From Telmatactis stephensoni (Eukaryota > Cnidaria > Anthozoa > Actiniaria > Isophelliidae): a stretch of 64,000 nt of DNA. The stretch spans positions 558,001 to 622,000 of the forward strand of contig JALIZF010001815.1 in the NCBI GenBank assembly GCA_029948255.1, written 5' to 3'. Under the pieces are notes generated by a model. It saw nothing but the letters and a program-made list of their open reading frames with translations. It searched no databases and was not told the DNA's origin. Below, piece by piece: positions 13,801-23,326 of this stretch (its first letter is position 1; each line of letters starts with the position of its first letter). Both the position numbers and the translations under genes were made by a program.

Positions 13801-14055
13801 CTACAACAACACAAGCAGATGAACTCTCAGTTCATTAAACAACTTCCAATTCAACCCCGACTAGCACCAGCCCCTCATCCACCATCACAGTCCATTATAA
13901 CCCAACAGCAGTTGGCTGCAGGTCAGAATATTGTCATCAAAGCAACAGATCAACCTTTGAAAAGTCCACAAAATACTGTCTTTGTTACCTCAGACTCTCA
14001 TCAAAATTTGCAGGCATCAGTGGTGCATAACAAACCGCAATCTAATGTAGCTTGA
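4878..14055 (+). CDS. ATXN7-like: Ataxin-7-like protein, SCA7 domain (3' eleven exons; 5' end not found)
   Basis: Coding exons: 4878-4960, 5145-5380, 5758-5792, 6307-6416, 7465-7586, 9066-9157, 9872-10473, 11417-11444, 11903-11961, 12520-12772, 13490-14055 (stop TGA). All eleven join in frame and give about 728 residues. The first two exons encode the SCA7 zinc motif C-x10-C-x5-C-x2-H (CGVWVQEQQKRC, CTRSLTCKTH) followed by LRRAVPGRRKKFDELLAEHK, the signature of the ataxin-7 family. Exon 5 encodes the second conserved block (CTFGGRKVGHG...LRCAMLAMVEKYL). The remainder is Ser/Thr-rich with interrupted poly-Q tracts in exons 2, 10 and 11. Family members anchor the deubiquitinase module to the SAGA histone acetyltransferase complex in the nucleus. 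The expected N-terminal Cys/His region and the start codon were not found; they may lie left of the window. Which vertebrate paralogue it matches best cannot be told. Confidence 0.9.
6910..7080. repeat. Dispersed repeat with GCACACCCCCTCCTGA core
   Basis: This intron 4 segment (CACCCCCTCC..., TTTTTCCAAAATATCCTCTGGA) recurs in reverse orientation at about 10950-11110 in intron 7, and a weaker copy lies near 22080-22215. It is a dispersed non-coding family. Confidence 0.5.
7195..7425. repeat. Fold-back element in intron 4
   Basis: Ends CAGCGAAAATCATTGCATTG and GCGATACAACGATTTTGGCTG are inverted. Inner arms GGGGGTGGAGCTT / AAGCTCCGCCCCC also pair. Probably related to the element at 2510-2760. 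Confidence 0.6.
8028..8900. repeat. Guanine-free CACACCATACC simple-sequence tract
   Basis: The + strand has no G at all from 8028 to 8639 and only one more (8640) before 8874. It is composed of CCATACCA, CCACATCACA and C-runs, and lies in intron 5 of the ataxin-7-like gene. All three forward frames stay open (His/Thr/Pro/Tyr strings) simply because stop codons are rare in such sequence. It should not be annotated as protein. Confidence 0.95.
9186..9342 (+). mobile_element. tRNA-derived SINE-like element
   Basis: TCAGCTTAGTTGGTTAG resembles an A box and GGTTCAACTTCC a B box, spaced as in a tRNA head. The tail (TTTCAACTCCTCTCCAC... TTTAATTG) resembles that of the copy at 12033-12215. It sits in intron 6. 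Confidence 0.5.
9380..9543. mobile_element. MITE of the TAGAGCAGATTT family (degenerate)
   Basis: Ends AGATCAGATTTTGTATGAG and ATATGAAATCTACTCTA are diverged forms of the terminal repeats in the copies at 9579, 31267 and 60087. The interior TCTATAAAAGCATT is shared. Confidence 0.7.
9579..9727. mobile_element. MITE of the TAGAGCAGATTT family
   Basis: A 149-bp element with near-perfect terminal inverted repeats: TAGAGCAGATTTTGTATGAG on the left and its complement ending at 9727. The interior contains ACGGTTACGGCAAG and a conserved TGTTTTTATAGACAT. TA dinucleotides at both borders suggest a TA target site. Confidence 0.85.
12033..12215 (+). mobile_element. tRNA-derived SINE-like element
   Basis: GTGTGGCTCAGTTTGTTAGGG resembles an A box and the following GAGTCTGATTCTGAG a degenerate B box. 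The tail ACTTCTTTCCATTCCG resembles that of the copy at 9186-9342. Located in intron 9. Confidence 0.45.
13138..13295 (-). mobile_element. tRNA-like SINE head, minus strand
   Basis: Read on the minus strand, GGGCCACATGGTTAAGTGCC and GGTGTTCAAGCACTGG are spaced like A and B boxes. It lies immediately beside a MITE in intron 10. Confidence 0.4.
13304..13437. mobile_element. MITE of the TAGAGCAGATTT family (short, diverged)
   Basis: Ends TAGAGTATGAGTGGGAA and its complement TTCCCACTCAT...ACTCTA bound 134 bp. The interior retains GTTACAGCAG and TGTTTTTATAGA. It lies about 50 bp upstream of the last ataxin-7-like exon. Confidence 0.75.
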
Positions 14056-14277
14056 TTGACATCAGGTGATCTTTAAAGTAGAATATATTTTATTAGACAT
14101 TTTGTAATTAACTCTCATACTTTTTCTTCAATCTTCTGTCACTAAATACACTGACTTTATGAGCTCATTTTGGATGCAAATTAATGAATACAGGCTCAAA
14201 ATGTCATCATTTCACAAGATAGTGGATGGCCGGTCATAATGGTCAAAGGAACACAGTTATGAAGCTATTAATAATTA

Positions 14278-14283
14278 AATAAA
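14278..14283 (+). terminator. Putative poly(A) signal of the ataxin-7-like gene
   Basis: AATAAA lies 223 bp after the stop codon, in AT-rich sequence. It is the first such hexamer after the stop. Confidence 0.45.
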
Positions 14284-14969
14284 TACTTTATAATAGAATC
14301 TTTAATTACTTCTCAGATGGAAAGACCTCCAGTATATCTTTGGTGAATACCATGTGATCTTAGACATCTGATCAATATTTCTTCCAAACGCGTCCATCTG
14401 TAAATAGTTTTGATAGAATTTTGTTTTGGCAAAATCTAAATTGATCCCATTTAAAGTGAGGTGAAGGAAGATAATTTTTGAATTTATCAGGAAAAATTAG
14501 TCCAACTGTGATTGTCACAATAAATTGGTATTTCCAATCTGCTGGGATTTTTCTATCTTGAGAACCAGACTTTAAAGAAATTATTGTTGAAATTGTTTGT
14601 TTACAGTACAACACATGTGAGCCATGATACTTTGACCTCCACTAATACAAGCACAATGCATGTTTCTGTTCTTTTGAAATACTACTTTTGCTATTCAATA
14701 GGTTACCAATTTAATAATATATAGTTACATCAACTTTACTGTTCTGTCTTCCTTAATTAAATAGTGGAAAGATTGACATCTGCTAGTCAAGTCAAATTCA
14801 CTTTTACTGTCACCAATTGAAGTGGTCGCACACAAATGGATTATTATACAGTCAAACAACTTTTCTGATTTTTAAAGTTTTTGTGGAGATGCCCTAAAAT
14901 GTTATTAGTTGTGGACTTTGCTGTGCTAAAATACCAATGCCTGGACAACAAAAGTCATAGCCAAACTCC

Positions 14970-15137
14970 TTCATTTGAAGGGCTGCCCATAAAATGGCTT
15001 AAGTGACTTTTTAGATGATTTTCCAAGTTTTCTGAAATGGGCCAAAATATTGCTGGACTTCTAGGCTACCTATGATAAAATATCTCTAGCTGCAGCCAAA
15101 AGTCACTTAGAGCATTTTTTGTGGGATGCCCTTCAAT
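14970..15137. mobile_element. Fold-back element, TTGAAGGGC ends
   Basis: Ends TTGAAGGGCTGCCCATAAAA and TGTGGGATGCCCTTCAATT are inverted, with inner arms AAGTGACTTTT / AAAAGTCACTT. The same design recurs at 19724-19879, making a two-copy family in this window. Confidence 0.75.
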
Positions 15138-15449
15138 TATTGGTGTGTTTTTTGTTTTGTTTTGTTTTTCTCCAATGGGATATGAATATAATAATGCCCT
15201 CTAAAGTCCTTGTATTTATATGTCATATGCTTTACAATATTTATAGTTTGTTTTGGTATTTTTAGAATCCTGACTAAAAGTTTTTGTTTCATTTTCTAAG
15301 AAATCCAAAGAATATATGGTCAAAATATAAAAATATATTATTATAATAATTACAGCCCCCAAATTAACTTAAATTCACATTTGGTAACTGTTTTCAAATT
15401 TTATTATTTCTCTACTGACAAGTTAATAAGCTTTCTGCCGTTTTTGGTG

Positions 15450-15712
15450 TTCTGCGAACTCTGACCTTCAAACAGTCTGTTGGAATGTGGTTATTCACTT
15501 CACCGCCCATCTTCAACAAAACGTCAAAAAATCAATACTAAAAATTCCTAAAATCCTACCAAATAAGTTATTTAAACGATATATAATCGATAGCCATATG
15601 CATACTATCATTTTGGTATTGATAGTTCTTCATATTAGTGATTTTTACTTTTGATTGACAGAAGCAAACATGCAAATTAGCCATTGGCGTTTGAAAGTCA
15701 GAGTTCGCAGAA
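15450..15712. mobile_element. MITE-like element with TTCTGCGAACTCTGA ends
   Basis: Terminal inverted repeats TTCTGCGAACTCTGACCTT and its complement (AGTCAGAGTTCGCAGAA) flank 263 bp of AT-rich non-coding DNA. Confidence 0.8.
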
Positions 15713-16758
15713 TACTGATGAATGATGAATCACTAAAATTAATGGTCCTAAGTTTTCATTCCTACATAAGAAGAGACTTGATTGAAGTTACTGACAGTAA
15801 ATGATTTATTTTATAAAAAGGTAGAACTTGACTTTTCAGATAGCTCATAATTATATGCTTTGGCTTCTGTCATCAGGAAAGTAGAAATGTGACATGAGTC
15901 ATCCTAAAATAATGCTGAAGAAATGCTGTTTTTCACATGATTTACATAAGCATCAGTGACCTGATGCAATTCTGCATCTTTTTAGGCGGGAAAACTGTCC
16001 AACAATGTGTCTGTCATAAAAGGTAGCCTTTTAAAATGTAAAAAACGTCATGATTGAGGTTTCTTTGGCTCATATCAGTTAATGTTGGTAAATCTAAGAC
16101 TTCTAAGTCACTGCTTTGGGATTGTTAAAAGAACTTTGAGACCATTTTCTACAAAAATTCAAGGGCTCTCTATATATTACTTCCCTACAATTCTTTCACT
16201 AATACACAGTGAAAGTCAATACAACTTAACATCTTGAGAACTTCCTTGCATGTTCTTTTCACCACGATTTCAACTTCATCACTAATTCACATCAAATAAC
16301 TTTTCTTGAACCTATTTGTAAAAATATTCTTTGCTTATGAACAAAATGAGCTAATGAGACACTGAAATGAACCATATAGCTCCACATTTTCTCAACCTCA
16401 AATTTTTCAACTGCATTTATTTTTTCTATGAGAGATTCTTTTACAAATGAATATTCTTGCTACCTGTATATTAGCACTTTCATACATATACTAGAATAGA
16501 TGATCTATAATTATACAGGTGTTATGACTAATTTAATATAATTTTCTTGCAATGGTACACGTATACCAGAATATAATCACTGAAAGCTATTCATGAATTA
16601 CTATTAATATTGGAATACTAGTTTGTATCATACTTTTGTAAATAGACTTATTTATAAGTGAAAACATAATAACAACCAGCATTCCAAAAATGTTGCACTT
16701 GTTGTTCTTGGGGAGGTCTCTCTAGCTTCTGTAATCAACCACCCTATAGCCTGGTGTC

Positions 16759-16865
16759 GGTTGTACAAAGCCTGGTTAAGTTATCCACCGGATAAGAGCT
16801 ATAAATTATATCCGCTGAATAAGGATTTATCTGGCGGATAGCGCTTATCCAGGCTTCGTACATCC
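16759..16865. mobile_element. Short fold-back, GGTTGTACAAAGCCTGG ends
   Basis: A 107-bp palindromic unit with ends GGTTGTACAAAGCCTGG and CCAGGCTTCGTACATCC and an inner TTATCCACCGGATAAG / CTGGCGGATAGCGC. Non-coding. Confidence 0.75.
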
Positions 16866-18071
16866 AGCTACTGATCTTCTGGGTCTTGCTGCTTAGGCTA
16901 ATCTCTAGGCCAGGCTCAGGACTTGTTTTGGTCCTGGTTGTGTCCATGCATTTGCTATACAGAGATGCTCCGCCCAAAACGGGTACCTTTTTGAGGTCGT
17001 AGGGAACTTGTGACAGTGAGTATTGAAAAGAGTCTTAGTAGAAAGGGTTATGAAAACTACCATTCAAGCCAAACACTCGTACATAATTTATATAGTGGCC
17101 TTAAAAAAGTTTTCAAAAAAAGAAAGTAGCAAAGGTATAAAAAAGGTAAAGGGTATATTTAAGGGGCACCTTTTTCATCAAAGAGAAACAGGACATGTAT
17201 AATATGATGAATTTATCACATTCCTTCATTGTGTGACTACCATGACAATATTGCACAGCCATTTTGGAACCCAGTTAACTTGTTTTGCATGCTCTTCTTG
17301 ATGTCAGTGTTGTCAATGGTCATTTTGAACAACATTGACATCGGCCATTCACCTCTAATCACTCAGGTACGTCTTTGCAGTGATGAAAAATGGTATTAAT
17401 TAAATTGTAGCTGGGTGCTTACAAAAATGACTAGATGCATTTAGTACATTAAGAGATCAATGGAGTTATGAGAGGGTGGTTGTCAATGCAGGATGGTGAT
17501 ACCCTGACCCCATATGACCCCACCCATATCCCCCTCCAAAACGATTCCTAATTAGCCTAATAAGTTAGTTCCTAATTAGCCAGGGGCAAACCAAAATCTA
17601 CTTGATCGAACATATTGAATGACTGAATAAATTGTGCTACTGTCTGTTTGGGGGCCATTTTTAACTTATGCCAAATGGGTTGTATGCCATTACTGGCATT
17701 TGTTGCACTAGCTGCAAGTTGCAGCCTGCATGTAATAAATTTATGTTCCTTTTTGCAAAGAGCAGGGAGGGCTTCTACTTCATGCAATAAAGAAAATTGT
17801 TGTCCACAGAGTGATATTAGTAACATTTGCTCTGTAACTTGTAATGCAACAATGTTTTACAAATATTGTCATTCCATATAACCACAGGAAGCCCAAACTT
17901 GTGAATTGATACCAAGTGAAAACTGCTTCGTCATGCATCGATATATTGCTTTGGCTAGCAATTTTAAAATAATCTTTTTTATCTCATCGCATGGTTAACC
18001 AGCCATGGTGTTGAAAGGCTTGTGATAGACTCCTGTAACTTATGATGTCATTTCCGGTTTCTGTATGACTA

Positions 18072-18079
18072 TCACGTGA
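18072..18079. promoter_or_regulatory. TCACGTGA E-box upstream of the Rab gene
   Basis: The palindrome TCACGTGA, a CLEAR/M-box-type E-box bound by TFEB/MITF-class factors in other animals, lies about 90 bp before the Rab start codon. Rab29/32-type proteins work at lysosome-related organelles, so regulation by such factors would make sense. The same octamer occurs elsewhere in the window, so chance is possible. Confidence 0.35.
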
Positions 18080-18098
18080 GGGATCCGACATAGTAAAT

Positions 18099-18134
18099 AT
18101 GGCAGATTCGGCAAGTCATTCAGAAGTGTTATGA
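18099..18134 (+). CDS. Upstream ORF of the Rab transcript (11 codons)
   Basis: ATG at 18099 opens MADSASHSEVL and stops with TGA at 18132-18134. The stop overlaps an in-frame upstream ATG (18131) of the Rab gene as ATGA. If the transcript begins upstream of 18099, this could couple termination to reinitiation. Transcript start unknown. Confidence 0.35.
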   Translation: MADSASHSEVL

Positions 18135-18169
18135 TCCAGGAAGTTCAACAAACTCGATATCTTGTCAAT

Positions 18170-21100
18170 ATGTCAGAGGTTTTGTATAAAGTTCTTTTAA
18201 TTGGAGATGGAGTTGTTGGGAAGACATCGTATGTACAGAAATATGTCCACGGAATTTCGCCGAGAAGAGAGTATAAACCAACTATTGGCGGTAAATTTGC
18301 TTGCAGTTAAGCTTAATAGCAACGAAAATCTCCAATTTTATCAGCAATATTCTCTGCTTTCTCGCAAAACGTTTGCTTTTTATACACTTGTTTCAGTTGA
18401 TTTTGCTCTCAAAGTCATAAGATGGTCCGATGATTTAACTGTAAGATTACAGGTAAGTGAAAGTGCAGCTTATAGTGGAAACACGTCACATGGTGGCAGT
18501 AACTTATAACTGATATTAATATTAAGTTTGTTTTCTTATATTTTATTTCATGTATTAAAATCCAAGCTATGGGATATAGCAGGTAAGTTCCATCCTGAGA
18601 ACCCAGGAGTAATATTCTGTCCCTTGTTTAATTTCTTGCTTCCAGAGAAATTACCCCTGGGCACAAAGTTGAAATTAAAAATGGCAGCTTTCAAAGAATC
18701 CAACCAATCAGGAAAGAGATGAATTACAACTTTCGGAACAAGTTCTAACAGACAACAGAGGTAATTTTCCTTGGAACAAGAAATGAGTGACAGAATATTA
18801 CTCCTGGGTTCCAGAAGATAGTGCAGTTCAAACTAGCAGCACAAGCATAATTACTAAGTGCAAGCAACATATCCGGACTTGGTGCTGCATATATTGAGGT
18901 AGTGGGGGGGGGGGGGGGGGGGATAAGTAGTGCTAATTATGAGCAGTGTATTACTGAGTCTGAATATGTTGCTTGACTACACTTATGTTTATGTCACAGA
19001 TTGAGCCAGGCAGCCTTTACTGCAGTTATAATTATGAACAATAATAGACAACTTTCAAAAATGGCAGCCTAGTACATATAATGAGGCCATAAACAGCTGT
19101 GTTGCCAGAAAATAAGCATGGCAACACTTTTATTACTATCAAAGATGATATTTCTGTGCATTTTACAGGATGTACTTAGACTCATTTGATGCCATTATGA
19201 TTTTGGAGGCCTTTCTGGCCTCGATTCTCGTGAACAATGAGCCTGCCATTTTTGAAAGCTGTCTATGGCATACCCAGCTCTGGGAGGGAGAAGGGGAGTA
19301 AGAAGTGAATTGGAGAGAATAGAGATGGAAGAAGAAAGAAAGTCCTCTGCCCCTTCTCTCTATGTCAGTATACCTCCCTCTCTCCTTAGAGCCATGCATC
19401 TATGCAGGCTCAGTGTCAAATGGTCCAAAAACAGGGTGCCAATATCATAGGCAGGGCTCCTCTTTAACTAATGCTAGCTATCCATTCTCTTTCACTTTAG
19501 GTCAAGAAAGGTTTACTTCAATGACTAGAGTATACTACAAGGGTGCAGCAGCATGTATTATTATGTTTGACTTGACAAGTCCACATACATTTTACAGTAC
19601 GCTTAGATGGAAGCAGGACTTGGACAGCAAGTGTAAATTACCTGATGGCACAACTATTCCATGTATTTTAGTAGGGAACAAGGTATAAATCTCTTGCCTA
19701 GTAGCTCTGGGGAACATCAGATTCAATTGAAGGCCCAGGTTCCTTGTGAAAATGGCCTAAGTGACTTTAATGATTTTTTCAATGGTATAAAATGACATAA
19801 ATTAACTTTCCTATGCTGAAAAATCCGGACATCCATCAAAAGTCACTTTAAGGTCATTTTCACAGGGAACCCTTCAATTTCCAAAATGCACCAAAATGAG
19901 GCCATCAAGATGCTACACACAAATTTTAACTGTGCAATTGACCTTCAATTGATATTTAAGCAAAAATTATGAAACATTTTTGAAGTATTTCAATTTAAGT
20001 ACTTTCTCACATGGCATTGATCATTTCTTGCGAGATAATAATAATAATAATAATGAACATTTATGAGATGCTCTCATTTCTTCTGCTAAAAAAACTGAAT
20101 TGTAAAAGTCTGGTGTTTCCTGACCAAACTGTCTAGACATTAATTAGTATGTGATTAGTTCTGACATTAATATTTGAGTTCTGTTTGTTTCTTATATCAA
20201 TATTTCTTTGAATTGTTTAATTTAGAGTGATTTGTCGGCAAGACCTGTACCAAAAGAAACTATTGACAAAGTTTGCAAAGAACATTCATTCCTGGGTTGG
20301 ATAGAAATGTCTGTAAAAGAAGATTACAATGTCTCAGAATGCATGGAGTAAGTGGTGAATGGTCATGATCAGCTTGGACAGTTTTTTGGGAGGGTGGGAG
20401 GAAGTCCAAAGAAGCTGACCTGCATCCCCTTGGCAATGATGATATCTGTCCAGTATCTAATGATGTATCAATAAAATTATTTATCACTCTCCCTTTTTGG
20501 GCTTCTGTCTTAACTGTGATGCTCAGACTGTTAGTATTCATTAAAACTTATTGACAAATGAGTTGGGAGCTATCAGGGAAATGTGAGTTGAGACAGAGCA
20601 TGCCCATGCAGGAATGTAACCATGGCAACTGGGCTAAGTACAGCTCACACTGAAAATCCGTGAAGTATATATACCTACTGGCCCAGGGGTGGGAGGGCTG
20701 GAAAAAACTTGTGATGCAAAGCAACCAGTATTGCAAACCCAGCAAGTAAGCCCCTGAGAAAGCACTGGATCCCTCCCATTAGGCTGATTAGAGCATTTAG
20801 TTAGATGGAGGGGAGATTTAGGCTGGGTTATGGGTATACATGTAGTCTGCAGTGTCCACAACACAGCTGTACATCATTTAGTTGCAAGAGCACACAAAAT
20901 ACTCTTGTTGTTCGGGTTGACAGAAAAAATTCCCCTCTTGCTGCCCCTCCAATATTGACATGATGGTGACTGGGAGGGGAAGGGGAGAGGGAAGAGAAGA
21001 GATGGAGAAATTAGGGCTATGTTTAGCAGTTGTAGTTGACAGCTCTTCACACACAAAAGTTTTTTACCAGTTACGCAATGAAATTTATTGACGTTCTCTT

Positions 21101-21256
21101 TGTTTATTTTCTAGCTATTTAATCAAAGAGCTTGTTTCCAACCATATGACAATTTCACAACAAAGTATTTTAAATGATACTGTAGATCAAGGGGGATTCA
21201 TTCAACTACATGCTAATCCAAAACCTCCACCAGAGAGACGGTCAATATGCTGTTAG
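18170..21256 (+). CDS. RAB29-like: Rab29/Rab32-family small GTPase
   Basis: Six exons: 18170-18290, 18397-18452, 18567-18582, 19501-19682, 20226-20347, 21115-21256. They join in frame to 212 residues, the normal Rab length. Visible motifs: P-loop GDGVVGKTS (about 12-20), VDFALKV in the switch I strand, WDIAGQERF (the IAG variant typical of the Rab29/32/38 group), NKSD nucleotide motif, MSVKE in place of SAK, and a C-terminal CC for double prenylation. The block RWKQDLDSK closely resembles vertebrate Rab29 (RAB7L1). The family controls trafficking to lysosomes, lysosome-related organelles and the trans-Golgi. The third exon is only 16 nt. An alternative in-frame start at 18131 would add 13 residues. 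Assignment to Rab29 versus an ancestral Rab29/32/38 type is not settled. Confidence 0.93.
18597..18813. mobile_element. MITE-like element in Rab intron 3
   Basis: Inverted ends GAACCCAGGAGTAATATTCT and its complement ending near 18812 bound 217 bp. It begins about 15 bp after the donor of the 16-nt exon. Confidence 0.75.
18903..18923. repeat. Poly-G run
   Basis: About 19-20 consecutive G residues in Rab intron 3, interrupted by a T near the left end. A candidate G-quadruplex and a region prone to assembly error. Confidence 0.8.
19724..19879. mobile_element. Fold-back element, TTGAAGG ends (second copy)
   Basis: CAATTGAAGGCCCAGGTTCC and GGGAACCCTTCAATT are inverted, with inner CCTAAGTGACTTTA / AAAGTCACTTTAAGG. 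Same family as 14970-15137. Lies 40 bp after the donor of Rab exon 4. Confidence 0.75.
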
Positions 21257-21497
21257 TTGAAGAGACTAGGAGTGAATTGTCTTATTTTCGTTGGCCAACA
21301 AGTGGGAGACAATTTTATAGTCAAGAATTTTCAGCTAATTTAAAGCTGTATTTTGGTGTTACGGGTGGCTGAGTTTGTCTCAAAATCTCTATATTTTTAG
21401 AATTTAAATAATAATTTGTACATGTAAGATATATGGACACAAGCCAACATCATCTTTAAATAACATACATCTCTCACATTACAATATTTTTAGCATA

Positions 21498-21503
21498 AAT
21501 AAA
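21498..21503 (+). terminator. Putative poly(A) signal of the Rab gene
   Basis: AATAAA about 240 bp after the TAG stop, in AT-rich 3' UTR-like sequence. Confidence 0.5.
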
Positions 21504-22225
21504 TTGTAACATATGTATGTAATGCAACAAAATAATTATATAATTTTAAAGCTTACTGTTCATTTGAGATATATTGTATATACAGTGTATAGCACAAGTT
21601 TTGCAAGTCAATGAGTATTTTATATATTAATATACAGTGTAAACTAGGGTCATATGTGACAGTTGAAAAGTGATAACCCATGCCAGTGCCCCCCCCCCTC
21701 CCCCCCTCCCTCAAGAAAAAAAAAACCCCTGGTCTAGTAAATATACCCAACCCAGTCCTGGTGTATTCATAGGGTCTGCTGACTCTATAGGTATCAGATC
21801 ACCCACCCAACCCCTGGGGAGAGGGGGTACTTCTGATATTTTGCTAATATGGACGAGCAGTTCATCAGGATTTGGTTATATTCATGAATTTTTCAGTTGG
21901 AAGTATAACCAAAAAGCCTTCAAAATATGCTTAATTTCTTCAAATACAGGATTCATAAAAAAGGGTTTTCAGGTTTGGGGATGAATTTTTTGGGTATTTC
22001 TGGTCTCTGGTCTTAGCCACGTCACCATGTGTACCCAACCATTTTCTGGTGAAGTGCTCCCTTGGGACCCATCCTCATTCCATATGTATAGAGTGCAGCT
22101 CCACAATTATCTTTCTCAGGAAGGGGTGCAGCATCGTAGAAACCACAAACCAAAAATAAGTATGAAGAACCCAAAGTAAAGGACCAAAGTCATCTCAGGA
22201 GTGGGCGTGTGTGCACCTCCACTAA
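21504..22225. other. Intergenic DNA with C-rich and repeat fragments
   Basis: A C-rich run followed by a poly-A run lies at 21690-21725. Around 22080-22215 is a weak copy of the dispersed repeat seen at 6910 and 10950. No exon recognised. Confidence 0.45.
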
Positions 22226-22534
22226 TTATGCCCCTACAGTGTCTGCCCAGCGACTAACAGATTGTGAACATTCATCCCTATATGCACGATTTGCTGTTTT
22301 ATAAAAAGTATCAGAGTGTGATTGCATTAAAATTTGCCATGTGGTGTGATTGTTACCCACCCTCCTTTGCTTACCTGACTCACCTGTTTCAAACTTTCCA
22401 TTCTGAGTAACTTTACTTTTGAATACCATATTAAAACAGACCGCTGATAGAGCGAAGAGGTAAAGTGCGTATACCATGTTTTTCCTTGTAACTGCTAACC
22501 ATTCCATCTTATATGTTCCATATGTAGCTTGCAT
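22226..22534 (-). CDS. Uncertain small ORF with a hydrophobic N-terminal stretch
   Basis: A 102-codon minus-strand frame, close to and divergent from the caspase 5' region. An internal Met precedes a hydrophobic stretch (VYALYLFALSAVCFNMVF) followed by a polar, basic C-terminal part, as in a signal peptide or anchor. I recognise no family. No supporting splice sites were found; it may be a chance frame in repeat-rich DNA. Confidence 0.2.
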   Translation of the reverse strand: MQATYGTYKMEWLAVTRKNMVYALYLFALSAVCFNMVFKSKVTQNGKFETGESGKQRRVGNNHTTWQILMQSHSDTFYKTANRAYRDECSQSVSRWADTVGA

Positions 22535-22561
22535 GCAATCTTACTACACACCCTTAGATGG

Positions 22562-22952
22562 GCCCGGGGGGGGGACTCCGATCGTAAATGGACGGGGATG
22601 CTCGTCGTACCTTTTAGGGGTCAAAATCTGCCATCTGGTACCTTTTAGGGTGTCTCAGACTTAAGTGGACTACCAGAGACCTAGCTGGTACCTTTTAGGG
22701 ACTGTTTTGGGGTAAATAACTACCTAAAATAAGCATGAAAGGGACGATTTTGATTATCTGAATTGAATCTTCAAAGCACATCGATAACAAAGTGTTTCAT
22801 TACTTTAATTAGTTATTATTGTTTTTGAATTGGTACCTTTTAGGGGTAGAAATGAATTGTTGCCACTCCCACTCAGGTACCTTTTAGGGGTCATTTTCAA
22901 AATTTCCGACGAGCATCCCCGTCCTCTTATATATAGGAGTCCCCCCCCCCGG
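22562..22952. mobile_element. MITE-like element with five GGTACCTTTTAGGG motifs
   Basis: Long inverted ends: a CCCGGG-run and GGACTCC on the left, GGAGTCC and a C-run with CCCGGG on the right, with inner ACGGGGATGCTCGTCG / CGACGAGCATCCCCGT. The interior carries the motif GTACCTTTTAGGG at about 22606, 22638, 22688, 22833 and 22877. It interrupts a duplicated copy of the caspase 5' exon region. Confidence 0.85.
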
Positions 22953-23060
22953 GTCTGAGAATGACAAGGCAAGTTGAGAGTTGAATCAGTTGAATGAAAT
23001 ATCAGTTGAATGAAATATGGCGAGCATATTCAATAATTCAACAAACATGACAAATTTCTC
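22953..23060 (+). pseudogene. Diverged duplicate of caspase exon 1
   Basis: GGTCTGAGAATGACAAGGC, a GTTGA-rich stretch and ATGGCGAGCATATTCAA parallel the real exon at 23287-23345 (GGTCTGAGAACGACAAGGC ... ATGGCGAGCAAATTCAA). Similarity fades after about eight codons, and the frame lacks the Gly/Val motif and the splice donor. The CACACCCTTA sequence upstream of the MITE also matches the sequence upstream of the real exon, so the MITE inserted into this duplicate. Confidence 0.6.
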
Positions 23061-23326
23061 TATTTTTCTTTCACTCACTTTCCATTCCATTTCTTCCCAC
23101 TTTTTGAGGGAGATGGTGAGGTTCCATCTTAAAACTTAAAACATTTTATATTTAGAGAGGGAAATTTCCCTATTTATTAAAACAAATGAATTAGGGACTT
23201 ACCTATAAATGTCTCGTATAAATGACATTTCAAATTTAGCTACGGTATTGGGCTCTCTGTGGTGCACTCGCTACACACCCTCATAAGGGTCTGAGAACGA
23301 CAAGGCGAGTTGAAAGTTGAACGAAA

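Larger units (their letters stand above)
14056..18098. other. Intergenic region between the ataxin-7-like and Rab genes
   Basis: It starts with the 3' UTR of the upstream gene and then holds AT-rich DNA. No exon was recognised on either strand. Three fold-back elements (14970-15137, 15450-15712, 16759-16865) are listed separately. A small inverted pair, TTGTCAATGGTCATTTTGAA / CAACATTGACATCGGCC, lies near 17310-17345. Confidence 0.6.
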
